A stretch of DNA of 64,000 bases from G963665185 sp049723905 (GCF_049723905.1 NZ_JBJKFD010000001.1:1798001-1862000), one strand, 5' to 3'; positions 17,600 through 25,878 are shown, counted from the first letter of the stretch. Translations and numbers: made by a program. The notes: a model not told the origin generated them from the letters alone.

Positions 17600-19036
17600 A
17601 TGGCAATGCTGATACGAAGCACGAGCACGCTTGGCGTGTCTCTGCTGCTCATCCTCCAATTCTGCACTGGCGCGTGTGCGACGGAAAATGTAACTTGCCA
17701 AATCCCCGCCGGGCAGATGATCGAAGATGCTTCAAAGTCTGTCCCACAATTGTTCACCTTGGCTACGGCTCTGGAACAGGCTTTAAAACATAACAAAACT
17801 GTCCTTTCGGCTAAAGAAGAACTTCTCTCGGCCAAAGCAGGTAAAAAACGTGCTTTAGGCGCTATGCTCCCTCATGCATATGCCAGTATGCTAGCCAAAA
17901 ATCAGGAGGGGCTCAAACATAGGGAGACAAACCCGGACTATATAACTCAAGCCAGTAATGACAGGCGTCTTGGCATCAACCAAACGGTCTTCGACATGCC
18001 AACTTTTAGCCGCTACACAGGGGCGGGGCTCCAAAAAGAACGGGCAGCTCTTTACCTCAAATATGTAGAACTGGACACGCTCTACAATACGGAAAAAGAA
18101 TTCTTTACGCTGCTCAGCGCAGTTGAAAATGTGAAAAGCTACCGTAAATCTGTAGAACGCATGCAGGCCCAGCTCAAATCTGCGCTGGCATTTTATGCAA
18201 GACAGATGAAACCCAGGTTGCATGTCCTGCAGATGCAGACCCAGCTTGCCAAGGCCAAAAGTCAACTTTCGGCAGCGGAAAACAGGGTTGATACGCAACG
18301 CGCCAGGCTCATCTCCATTCTCTCCCTGCCTCAGGATGCAGCGGTTATCTTCAAGGGAAGTCTGGGAAATGTCCAAATCTGCACACTAGACCGTCTGTCC
18401 ACTTATATTGACATGGCGTTTAAAACCCGCCCAGATGTGCTGGTTCGAAAAAAGGATGCGGAGATATCAAAACAGGGCGAAGAGGTTATTGAAGGAGAAT
18501 ACTATCCCAAAGTTTCCGCCTTTGCCGAGTACAACCAGAAAGAACTCGATTATGGTTCAGTATGGAATAGCAACTATGATGTGCATTATCCATACGCTGA
18601 TGGAAACCACGAAACGTACGCCGTGGGGCTGAACGTTCGCTGGGACTTTTTCGAGGGAACAAGTACCCACTATGCCCTTAAAGAGCAGAAACGGAAAACC
18701 CAAAGCGCCGTGTTCAAATATCAAAAGCTCAAAGAAGACGTTGCCGCCGAGGTTAAGCGGAGTTACCTTGACGTCATTCAATATCGTAACCAGATCAACC
18801 TCTCCCGAGCATATGTCAACGAAGCTCAAGAGACTTATTCCCGGGCTGACAAACGTTACAAGCTTGGAATAGGTACAAGTACCGAGTTGGTTGATGCTTC
18901 TCGAGAGTTGATAGATGCAGAGGTTTCACTCAACACCGCTTTGGCTGACTATAACACCGCACTGGCAGCACTCTATTATTCTTCTGGAGGATTTGACCAA
19001 CTCAAAACATTGGGAAATCAACCTCTGGTTAATTAG
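17600..19036 (+). CDS. TolC-family outer membrane channel of the type I secretion system
   Basis: A 478-residue protein with a signal peptide (residues 1 to about 27, LGVSLLLILQFCTGACA). It has two repeats of long amphipathic helices interleaved with beta strands, typical of outer-membrane efflux proteins: LATALEQALKHNKTVLSAKEELL at the start of the first, and LNVRWDFFEGTSTHYALKEQKR and RADKRYKLGIGTSTELVDASREL in the second. It ends the operon and would provide the outer-membrane exit. The position corresponds to sapF in C. fetus. Confidence 0.92.
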   Translation: MAMLIRSTSTLGVSLLLILQFCTGACATENVTCQIPAGQMIEDASKSVPQLFTLATALEQALKHNKTVLSAKEELLSAKAGKKRALGAMLPHAYASMLAKNQEGLKHRETNPDYITQASNDRRLGINQTVFDMPTFSRYTGAGLQKERAALYLKYVELDTLYNTEKEFFTLLSAVENVKSYRKSVERMQAQLKSALAFYARQMKPRLHVLQMQTQLAKAKSQLSAAENRVDTQRARLISILSLPQDAAVIFKGSLGNVQICTLDRLSTYIDMAFKTRPDVLVRKKDAEISKQGEEVIEGEYYPKVSAFAEYNQKELDYGSVWNSNYDVHYPYADGNHETYAVGLNVRWDFFEGTSTHYALKEQKRKTQSAVFKYQKLKEDVAAEVKRSYLDVIQYRNQINLSRAYVNEAQETYSRADKRYKLGIGTSTELVDASRELIDAEVSLNTALADYNTALAALYYSSGGFDQLKTLGNQPLVN

Positions 19037-19084
19037 TAAAAATGAGTCTGTGCTGTGAATACAGCATGTTTCTATAGAGCATGT

Positions 19085-19115
19085 ACCGGCCTGCACTTCC
19101 ATGGTGTAGGCCGGT
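19085..19115 (+). terminator. Terminator-like hairpin after the secretion operon
   Basis: ACCGGCCTGCAC pairs with GTGTAGGCCGGT (one G-U pair) around a 7-base loop, followed by TCTTG. The T run is poor, so termination may be partial. A small hairpin GCTGT-GAAT-ACAGC lies about 30 bp upstream. Confidence 0.55.
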
Positions 19116-19196
19116 TCTTGCATCGAATATATCTTCCTCATTGTCCGCAATCTTTCCTTGCCCCAAGACGGCAAAAACCTTTTGTGCTTACACAGG

Positions 19197-19216
19197 ATGC
19201 TTAGCTAGGACAGCCC
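19197..19216 (+). repeat. Solo IS1595-type terminal repeat, copy 2
   Basis: An exact 20-bp copy of the repeat at 899-918 in the same orientation. No transposase or second end is near it. The inner side of the repeat faces the S-layer island. It may be a scar of an excised or recombined IS copy. Confidence 0.75.
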
Positions 19217-19261
19217 CTTCAATTTTTCCATTCCGTAAGAGCACGTCATTCTCATCCTCAG

Positions 19262-19482
19262 CCTGGAGCTAATGCCGGCCAGGTCTCTGTAAACTTGTAC
19301 ATTTCCAGCCGACTGCATATACTCTTCCCCGGTCGGCAGTTCACCAAGGCGTCGCCGCCCCTTTCGGGGAGCTAAACCTGCCCATTTTCATCCGCCCGAC
19401 ACCTTATCCCCGTGCCGCGTCGGAAGTCGGCGACCACCGGCAATTCTTATTCAAAGGATAGGCGCGATAGCGAGGATAAGTC
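19262..19482 (+). ncRNA. Candidate structured 5' leader of the DUF2087 gene
   Basis: The 220 nt before the DUF2087 gene carry a series of good hairpins. They are CCTGG/CCAGG (about 19263-19282), GCCGAC/GTCGGC (about 19308-19336), CCCC-TTTC-GGGG (about 19358-19369), and a nested stem TGCCG ... CGGCA enclosing GTCG/CGAC (about 19413-19442). The ribosome site GAGGA lies just after. I recognise no known riboswitch class, and function is unknown. The remaining part of the 446-bp gap from 19037 holds the terminator and the solo IS end described separately. Confidence 0.4.
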
Positions 19483-20025
19483 ATGTCCAAAGCCGCTCTT
19501 CCCTTTTGCGTGGCCGACATCTCTACGTTTGCCAAGTCGTTGCGCCGTCAGATCGACGGTCTGGAAACCTCCCCCGGCCATGTGGAAATGCTCAACCTTC
19601 TGGCCAAGGCCGGAGGCTTCAGAAACTTCCAGCACTTCCGCGCCCAGCAGCAGGCATTTGCCGCCCTGCAGAAACAACAGCCCGCTTCTGTTCCTGCAGA
19701 GGTCAACCTCAAGCTGGTCAAAAAGCTCGTGCGCTACTTCGACGAGCAGGGCCGCCTTATCCGCTGGCCCGGCAAATTCAGCCAGCGCATGGTCTGCCTG
19801 TGGGTAATGTGGTCGCGCCTGCCTGCCCGCTCCCGGCTGACGGAAAAGGAAATCAACCACATCCTTATGCACAACCATCTGTTTGCAGACCACGCCCTGC
19901 TGCGCAGGGAGCTGGTGGACCGCAAGATGGTGCGCCGCACGGCCGACGGGCGCAGCTACCAGCGCAACGAGGTCCAGCCCTCGCCCGAAGCCCTGGCCCT
20001 GTTGGAGCATCTTCGTAATCGCTGA
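19483..20025 (+). CDS. DUF2087 domain protein
   Basis: A 180-residue protein. The N-terminal part (about 1-70) is helical and resembles small regulators or toxin-response modules (FAKSLRRQIDGLETSPGHVEMLNLLAKAGGF). The C-terminal DUF2087 domain carries the family hallmarks GRLIRWPGKFSQRMVCLWVMW, RLTEKEINHILMHNHLFADHALLRRELVD and RRTADGRSYQR. The domain is often attached to DNA-binding regulators; the actual function is unknown. The ATG has GAGGA six bases upstream. It stands alone between a structured leader and a convergent cyclase gene. Confidence 0.85.
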   Translation: MSKAALPFCVADISTFAKSLRRQIDGLETSPGHVEMLNLLAKAGGFRNFQHFRAQQQAFAALQKQQPASVPAEVNLKLVKKLVRYFDEQGRLIRWPGKFSQRMVCLWVMWSRLPARSRLTEKEINHILMHNHLFADHALLRRELVDRKMVRRTADGRSYQRNEVQPSPEALALLEHLRNR

Positions 20026-20049
20026 CTTCTGATCGCGAACAAATAAAAA

Positions 20050-20089
20050 AAGTGCGGCGGAACTACAGAACAGTGGCTCCGCCGCACTT
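20050..20089 (-). terminator. Terminator between convergent DUF2087 and cyclase genes
   Basis: AAGTGCGGCGGA (20050-20061) pairs perfectly with TCCGCCGCACTT (20078-20089). On the minus strand the stem is followed by a T-rich run, so it terminates the cyclase gene. It could also act for the plus-strand gene. Confidence 0.85.
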
Positions 20090-20113
20090 CGCTTGTTTCC
20101 TTTGCAACTTATC

Positions 20114-20758
20114 TCACGCCATGGCCACGGCCCGAACGGGCGAACCGTCCGCATCCACCATCTTGAGGGGAAAGCAGGAAAACATGAATTCCCCTGTGGG
20201 CAGTGCTCCCAAATTGGTCAGGTTTTCAATGATGACCGCATTGCTCCCCAATATGGCCTTGTGCACCGGGTAATCCTCGGTATCCATAGTGTCTACGGAA
20301 ATGGCGTCCACGCCCAGCCCCCGCAGTCCGGTTTGGGCCAGCCACATGGCGGCCTCGGGCGTCAGCACGGGAAAGCCGGAAAAATATCTTTCATCCCTCC
20401 AAAACCGGTTCCAATCGGTGCGCAGTAAAACAAAATCGGCCTGGCGCAGCTCACCTTCATAACCGGCCAGCCTGTCCAGCCCGATCAACCCGCCGTCCGC
20501 TTTTCCCTCTGCCGTACAGTCCACCACACAGCCCTTGCCGTAAAAGAAATCCGCTTCAAACGTATCCAGCGTGTTGCCACCGTCCAGAATATGCGCGGGC
20601 GCGTCCATGTGCGTTCCCGTATGCGAGAACATGGTCAGTTTTCTTTCATAAAAGCCGTGCGTCGCATGGGTAAACGTTGCATGCAGGATGGGCTGTTCCG
20701 TGCCCGGATACATGGGCATGTCCGGCTGTATAACGTGGGTAAGATCAAATATCTTCAC
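20114..20758 (-). CDS. Cyclase-family (kynurenine-formamidase-like) metal hydrolase
   Basis: A 214-residue protein starting at a GTG with GGAG 8 bases upstream. The cyclase/KynB-type metal site SHTGTHMDAPAH (motif HxGTHxDxPxH) is intact, with KIFDLTHVIQPDMPMYPGTE at the N-terminus and VDAISVDTMD later, as in this family of amide or lactone hydrolases. No tryptophan-catabolism genes are nearby, so kynurenine is not assured as substrate. It is probably a single-gene unit with the terminator at 20050-20089. Confidence 0.85.
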   Translation of the reverse strand: MKIFDLTHVIQPDMPMYPGTEQPILHATFTHATHGFYERKLTMFSHTGTHMDAPAHILDGGNTLDTFEADFFYGKGCVVDCTAEGKADGGLIGLDRLAGYEGELRQADFVLLRTDWNRFWRDERYFSGFPVLTPEAAMWLAQTGLRGLGVDAISVDTMDTEDYPVHKAILGSNAVIIENLTNLGALPTGEFMFSCFPLKMVDADGSPVRAVAMA

Positions 20759-20897
20759 GTGCTTGCTCCATTGGGGTCCGATGACTGACAAAAGTACACT
20801 CGCCGTAATCGAACACTTGCCCCGGCGCGCCGGGTATGAAATTTTCCCTGTGAAACCGATAAAAAACTGCCACACTTAAGACAAACATCCAAGTCGT

Positions 20898-21779
20898 ATG
20901 CGCTACATCCCGGCCAAAACCATTCTCGGTACTGTACGAAACTCGCCCGATTGTTTTTTCGGAGGAGACTACAACATCAACCTGTACCGGGGCTGCCCCC
21001 ACGCCTGCATCTATTGCGACACACTCAGCGACTGCTACGGCATAGGCGATCTTTCCGACATCCGCGCCAAGGAAAACGCCCTGGAAATCCTTAACGCCGA
21101 AATGGGCCGCAAACGCCGAAAAGGCACCGTAACCACCGGGTCCATGAATGATCCCTACATGCCGCTGGAAAAAAAGCTGGAACTCACACGCGGCACATTA
21201 TACCTTATGGCGGTCCATGGCTTTGGCGTGCATGTTCTGACCAAAAGCGATCTCGTGGTGCGGGATATCGACCTGCTGCGCAAAGTGGGCCGCGTCTACG
21301 CTGCCGTCTCCCTCACCATCACCACCGCGGATAACGAGCTGGCCCGCATTCTCGAACCGCACGCGCCTTCCCCGGAGCGACGCCTTGCAGCCATGCGGCA
21401 GCTGGTTTCGGCAGGCGTGTACACCGGCGTAACCATGATGCCGGTGCTCCCCTTCCTGACCGACTCGGCCAACAACCTGCGCGACGTTCTTTCCCGGGCG
21501 GCAGACAACGGAGCCAGCTACATAACCTTCTCCCCAGACATGACCCTGCGGGATTCCTGTAGGAAATACTATTACGAGCAGCTCGACACCCATTTTCCAG
21601 GCCTCGCACAACGCTACATGCAAACCTTTGGCAACAGCTACGTCTGTCCGTCGCCCAATGCCGCGCGCCTGTACGATATTTTTCAAACAGAATGCGCCCG
21701 ACTCGGCCTGGCAACACGCATAAAAGCCTACTCACCGCCGAAAGATCCCAAGGCAAGGCAACTTACATTGTTCGGCTGA
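20898..21779 (+). CDS. SPL-family radical SAM protein
   Basis: A 293-residue radical SAM protein. The 4Fe-4S cluster motif is CPHACIYCD (CxxxCxxC), preceded by FGGDYNINLYRG, and the TTGSMNDPYMPLE block supports the spore-photoproduct-lyase-like group. Proteins of this type occur in many non-sporulating anaerobes, where their role is not established; DNA repair is possible. It is divergent from the cyclase gene and has a 91-bp spacer before the acyltransferase. Confidence 0.85.
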   Translation: MRYIPAKTILGTVRNSPDCFFGGDYNINLYRGCPHACIYCDTLSDCYGIGDLSDIRAKENALEILNAEMGRKRRKGTVTTGSMNDPYMPLEKKLELTRGTLYLMAVHGFGVHVLTKSDLVVRDIDLLRKVGRVYAAVSLTITTADNELARILEPHAPSPERRLAAMRQLVSAGVYTGVTMMPVLPFLTDSANNLRDVLSRAADNGASYITFSPDMTLRDSCRKYYYEQLDTHFPGLAQRYMQTFGNSYVCPSPNAARLYDIFQTECARLGLATRIKAYSPPKDPKARQLTLFG

Positions 21780-21870
21780 ACCGAAAACGCCCTGAAAATA
21801 TTGACGCGCCCAGCAGTAAGGTTATGCTCAGTTGCCTGTCTGTACCAGCAGCGACACGATTGATAACGCT

Positions 21871-23079
21871 ATGACCATAAAACGGCTCTCAGATCACATC
21901 AAGCAAAGACACTTTGAAAACGATTGGCTCATCGTACTAGCAACCTTGGTCGTTTTCTTCTTTCATTGCGCCCGTTTTTTCAACGGGGAAGACTGGAGCA
22001 TAAAAAACCCTATAATTTCGCCACTGGCGGGATACGCAGTGACCCTGATCTCGCAATGGATCATGCCGCTGTTCTTTTTCCTGTCCGGGATGAGTTCTGA
22101 ATATTCTCTGCGCAAACGTCCCCCACTGAAATACTTGAAAGATCGGACCACAAGACTGATGATCCCATTCATCTTCAGCACCCTGGTGGCGAGCATTCCA
22201 CTGCAGGTCTGGATAGAGCGAGTCAGTCACGGCCAGTTCTCCGGTTCTTTCTGGAAATTTTACCCGCTTTATTTCAACGGATTTTACGCATTCGGGGGGA
22301 ATTTTGCATGGATGGGTCTCCACTTGTGGTATCTGGCGGCTCTTTTCCTGTTCTCGGCTCTAACTCTGCCCTTTTTCCGGCTGTTCGACACAACCAAACT
22401 CCACCGCCTCGTGTCCGCACTTTTGGAACGCCTCAGTTTCCCCGGCGGCGCACTGGCTCTCGCCCTCCCGCTGCTGGCAGTGGAATTTCTGGTCAATCTG
22501 TACCCGAACGGATTAGGAAGACGTGACTTCGGGGGATGGAGTCTGCTGTCCTACCTGACGGTCTTCTGTATGGGCTATATCCTGTCCACGTGCAGAGAAT
22601 CCAAAAAATTTTTCCGCATCAACGCGTTTGCAGCACTGTTTCTCGCTCTGGGAACCACAACTGTGGTGCTCCTGGAGGCAATGCATATCATCACTTTTGC
22701 TCCCCCCCTCAACTACCCCATTCAACTCATTATCAGGTCGTGCAATTCCTGGCTCTGGCTTACGGCTTTGTATGGACTCGGCTGCCGCTACCTGACACTC
22801 AACGCCCCAATTCTTCCCTGGCTGCGAGAAACAGCACTGCCGTTTTACATCGTCCACCAAACCGTCATTGTGAGCGTTGGTTTCTGCCTGCTGAACCTGG
22901 ATATTCCAATTTTCCCTAAATATATCCTGCTGGCGTCAATTTCATTCATCTCCGTTTTGGTTCTGCTGACCGCTATCCGCAGGCTGAACTGGCTGCGTCC
23001 GTTGTTCGGCATGCAACGACTCCAGACGGTTCGTCACAACCGCAAACTTCCCCCCTCCAGAAACGGCCACGTTCAGTAA
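21871..23079 (+). CDS. Acyltransferase-3 family membrane protein
   Basis: A 402-residue integral membrane protein with about ten transmembrane segments. It opens with the acyltransferase-3 signature NDWLIVLATLVVFFFHCARF, whose His is catalytic in the family, and has PLFFFLSGMSSEYSLRKRP and WMGLHLWYLAALFLFSALTLPFF. Such proteins O-acylate sugars or lipids, or transport acyl groups. The ATG at 21871 was taken because the N-terminus then begins just before the NDW motif; an in-frame ATG 39 bases upstream is possible. Substrate unknown. Confidence 0.85.
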   Translation: MTIKRLSDHIKQRHFENDWLIVLATLVVFFFHCARFFNGEDWSIKNPIISPLAGYAVTLISQWIMPLFFFLSGMSSEYSLRKRPPLKYLKDRTTRLMIPFIFSTLVASIPLQVWIERVSHGQFSGSFWKFYPLYFNGFYAFGGNFAWMGLHLWYLAALFLFSALTLPFFRLFDTTKLHRLVSALLERLSFPGGALALALPLLAVEFLVNLYPNGLGRRDFGGWSLLSYLTVFCMGYILSTCRESKKFFRINAFAALFLALGTTTVVLLEAMHIITFAPPLNYPIQLIIRSCNSWLWLTALYGLGCRYLTLNAPILPWLRETALPFYIVHQTVIVSVGFCLLNLDIPIFPKYILLASISFISVLVLLTAIRRLNWLRPLFGMQRLQTVRHNRKLPPSRNGHVQ

Positions 23080-23434
23080 GACTGAACGAAATTATTCCGG
23101 CACCTACAAAATGATTTCCACCCCGGACAAAATATCCCCCCCAAGGGGATACCTGCAACACGGGGCAGTCATTTTGAATGCCAGGTGATTGGAGTTGGTA
23201 AATTGGGTTGTCTTGAAAGAAAGATGTGTGGGAGCTTCATGTGGAAGATATCGCAGTGCGGGATTTTCTCCCCCTGCCTTGCAATGATCCCCCCAAGATG
23301 TGGTGCGAAGCCATCGAGAGCACGCACCAAGAAAGCACGATTCCGTCGCCCCGGCGAAAGCAGTAAACCTTCAACCTAATGTTCTTCGGTAAATTCACTT
23401 CAGCAAAACCGGCGGCGCAAGGGACTGCACAGAG
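23080..23434. other. Intergenic stretch without a supported gene
   Basis: This is 355 bp between convergent genes. A frame from about 23230 to 23366 reads DVWELHVEDIAVRDFLPLP then CNDPPKMWCEAIE before a stop, which could be the tail of a decayed gene, but I do not recognise it and it has no start. No clear terminator or repeat was seen. Confidence 0.4.
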
Positions 23435-23848
23435 CTACTCAGGGCAACGCCCGGCATATGTTTTCAGCCGTTGTTCCAATGTCCCGGTGTGGAGTTCGAA
23501 CAGGTGATTGTCGTGGTCATAAAAATACAGAGAGCGTCCTTCGCCCGCCACTCTCGGACGGCTCATCCGTATTTCCACACCGGCAGCCAGCAGCCGTTTT
23601 TGGTAGGTGGCAAAGTCCTCTTCGGATATTTTCAAGGCAACGTGGTTGTAGGATTTTTCAGCGGGAGGCTCTCCTTCCATTATGGCAATCCAAATCCCCG
23701 CCACCAGATAAAACCGCTCCCTGGATATCGAAAAGGTCTTGTCGCCGCTGACATAGACTTCTTCGGCATTGAAGACGGTTTTCAAAAAATCGCCAGCGCG
23801 TTCAAGATCGCGAACCACAAAGGTGATATGGCTCAAGCCCTCAACCAT
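23435..23848 (-). CDS. fosX: FosX-type fosfomycin hydrolase
   Basis: A 137-residue vicinal-oxygen-chelate enzyme very like FosX of Listeria and Mesorhizobium, which opens the fosfomycin epoxide with water in a Mn(II)-dependent reaction. Metal ligands His7, His69 and Glu118 and the FosX-specific general base Glu44 are all present in register, with SGDKTFS, the YNHVAL metal block, and DHDNHLFELHTGTLEQRL. Glu44 argues for FosX over FosA or FosB. The ATG at 23848 has GGAAGG upstream; a longer start 24 bases earlier is less likely. It appears to be a single gene. Actual resistance has to be tested. Confidence 0.88.
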   Translation of the reverse strand: MVEGLSHITFVVRDLERAGDFLKTVFNAEEVYVSGDKTFSISRERFYLVAGIWIAIMEGEPPAEKSYNHVALKISEEDFATYQKRLLAAGVEIRMSRPRVAGEGRSLYFYDHDNHLFELHTGTLEQRLKTYAGRCPE

Positions 23849-23953
23849 GGTTCCTTCCTTTCCGTTCAACACGCAGCAGGGAGCAGTTCTTCACTGTAAA
23901 TATCTCTGTCTCGGCAACGCCTTCAAATCCGAATGTTCCCCATGTCCGCTCCT

Positions 23954-24550
23954 TTAGACTTTCTCAGGAACTATGACTCCCCATCCGGACAGAATTTCCA
24001 CCACCCGGGCCAAAGGCAGACCCACAACATTGCTGTACGATCCGCACACATTGCGCACCAAAAACGCCCCCAGCCCCTGAATGGCATAGGCCCCGGCCTT
24101 GTCGTCCGTCTCGCCGGTGGCAACATAGGCGCGCAGCATTTCCGGTGTTGCGTCGATGAACTCCACCTGGGTGGAAATGTAAAATTCGCTTTTCTTCCAG
24201 CCCGGTCCCACCAGGGAACACCCTGTAATCACGGAATGCTTGCGTCCGGCAAGCTTGGTCAGCATCTCCACGGCATGCTCTTTGTTCCCAGGCTTGCCGA
24301 GAATCTCGCCGTTGATGGTCACAACCGTATCCGCACCGATGACCACAGCCTCGGGAAAAAGCCGTGCAACATCTTCCGCCTTGGTTCTGGCTGCGCGCAC
24401 CGCATACACTGAAGGCTCTTCCCCCGATTCCGGGCACGGTTCCTCTCCTTTGGCGGGGTGCACGTCGAACTCCACACCAAGGGAACCAATCAAATCCACC
24501 CGCCTGGGCGACCCCGAGGCAAGTATCAGACGCATGGTTGCTTCAAACAC
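23954..24550 (-). CDS. maf: Maf-family nucleotide pyrophosphatase
   Basis: A 198-residue house-cleaning NTP pyrophosphatase (septum formation inhibitor Maf). It has the N-terminal substrate loop RLILASGSPRR, the catalytic region VIGADTVVTINGEILGKP, and DKAGAYAIQGLGAFLV followed by GSYSNVVGLPL near the end. I set the start at the GTG at 24550, which has AAGGAG five bases upstream. An ATG 15 bases further in (24535) would give a shorter, also plausible protein. Hydrolysis of dTTP/UTP or modified nucleotides is the family activity. Confidence 0.9.
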   Translation of the reverse strand: MFEATMRLILASGSPRRVDLIGSLGVEFDVHPAKGEEPCPESGEEPSVYAVRAARTKAEDVARLFPEAVVIGADTVVTINGEILGKPGNKEHAVEMLTKLAGRKHSVITGCSLVGPGWKKSEFYISTQVEFIDATPEMLRAYVATGETDDKAGAYAIQGLGAFLVRNVCGSYSNVVGLPLARVVEILSGWGVIVPEKV

Positions 24551-24693
24551 GTCAACTCCTTTGTTCCAGCGCTCCGCCCTGATTTCCAGGTCCGAAAATA
24601 CACTTCCATTCGACTTTCCCACATGTCCACGCAGATTCTCTTCATATATGGGACGCAGTACCTGTCATGGCAGAACCAACGGCGTAAAAAAAC

Positions 24694-24879
24694 CTACAAC
24701 AGATTTTCCGGTACACACTCTCCGGGCAAAAGCAGCTGCACCTTTGTCCCAGCCCACACGAGTGTCGCGTCCGTTCCATTCGTTTCATCAAAAAAAGCAG
24801 CAGTACACCCGGCCCGTACCATGGCGGGCATAGCCCTCCATACGCGCCAGAAAAACTGGGAGGCACAGCCCACCAGCAC
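24694..24879 (-). CDS. Possible small translationally coupled protein
   Basis: A 61-codon frame begins with GTG one base after the TGA of the ferredoxin-nitroreductase gene. It reads through CASQFFWRVWRAMPAMVRAG, AAFFDETNGTDATLVWAG and TKVQLLLPGECVPENLL to TAG. Its composition looks protein-like (Trp, Phe, balanced charge) and the coupling to the upstream stop is suggestive, but I recognise no family. The rest of the 330-bp gap (24551-24880) shows nothing else. Confidence 0.35.
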   Translation of the reverse strand: MLVGCASQFFWRVWRAMPAMVRAGCTAAFFDETNGTDATLVWAGTKVQLLLPGECVPENLL

Positions 24880-24880
24880 A

Positions 24881-25714
24881 TCAGTCCCAGCGAATTTCGG
24901 CAATACGGGCGTCCTGATGATCCACAACACGATGATAATGTACCGCCGGATACCCGAAAGACATGCAATAGACAATGTTATTTCCCTTGGGCAGGGCCAA
25001 CTTCCTGGTCAGGTCGGGTACAATCTGCGTAAAAATCCAGTGGACAAAACCATTCCACAGCGTCCCGATGCCCATGCTCTGGGCCAGCAATTCAACATAA
25101 CTCAGGGCGATAAAACCGTCCGCCTCCGGCGTGGGACAGATCTCGGGCGCGGAGACCACCAGCAGGTGCGGGGCATCACGAAATAAAACATCCTTGCCCC
25201 TGGTTTCCCAGGCCCGGCTTATGGCGGCAAAAAACTCCTTGCCCGCGGGAATATCCCCGTTTTTTATAGCCTCGGCCAATGCCAGGTAGACTTCTTCCCG
25301 CAAGGCGTCCATCACGTCCCGGTCCCGCACCACGGAAAAAAGCACCTGCCGGTTGTTCACCCCGGTGGGCGCGTTGAATGCAACGCTCAGCAGCCGGTCT
25401 ATGCTGGCATTGTCCACCGGCTTGCTCTTGTACAAACGCACGGAACGCCGCCCCATTATCAGGGTTTCCACCTCTTCCGCCGTGGGCAGATTGCCTTTGA
25501 GCGGTCTGCATTGCTTCGGATCAATCCCCAAAATGGACAGTGCCCCCGGCTTGCACACCGCCAGACAGTGCTGGCAACGGATACACAGGTCTTCCCGGTC
25601 GGCCCGGACCCTTGGATAGTTTCCCGGCGCAAACTCGATTACGCTGTACGGACAGTCTTTGGCGCATTCGCCGCACTGTATGCATTTTTCCTGATCCACG
25701 GTCAGATCTATCAC
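24881..25714 (-). CDS. Ferredoxin-nitroreductase fusion, copy 1
   Basis: A 277-residue protein with an N-terminal two-cluster 4Fe-4S domain (CIQCGECAKDCP and CIRCQHCLAVCKPGA). A nitroreductase domain follows (about 85-277; RRSVRLYKSKPVDNASIDRLL, FNAPTGVNNRQVLFSVV, SYVELLAQSMGIGTLWNG). It is an FMN- and ferredoxin-dependent reductase of unknown substrate, common in anaerobes. It is divergent from the TetR gene, sharing a 221-bp region that contains the operator candidate. A paralogue sits at 50966-51781. Confidence 0.88.
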   Translation of the reverse strand: MIDLTVDQEKCIQCGECAKDCPYSVIEFAPGNYPRVRADREDLCIRCQHCLAVCKPGALSILGIDPKQCRPLKGNLPTAEEVETLIMGRRSVRLYKSKPVDNASIDRLLSVAFNAPTGVNNRQVLFSVVRDRDVMDALREEVYLALAEAIKNGDIPAGKEFFAAISRAWETRGKDVLFRDAPHLLVVSAPEICPTPEADGFIALSYVELLAQSMGIGTLWNGFVHWIFTQIVPDLTRKLALPKGNNIVYCMSFGYPAVHYHRVVDHQDARIAEIRWD

Positions 25715-25878
25715 ATTCCCGTCTCCTGAATCTCTTTTTTATCAGGCGCTCCGGTCCATCTGGCACCTTGCGCCGTACGAACATGCCACAGCCTTTCACG
25801 CAACGCAAAAAAAAGCCGCTGAATGCGCGCCCTCGTTGACAGGCGAGGTATTCGGGTCTATGTGGATTCTTCAATTTG

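Noticed and set aside
19262..19482. Known riboswitch classes (TPP, cobalamin, FMN, SAM, glycine) before the DUF2087 gene
   Set aside because: None of their consensus cores could be matched by eye, so it is reported only as an unassigned structured leader.
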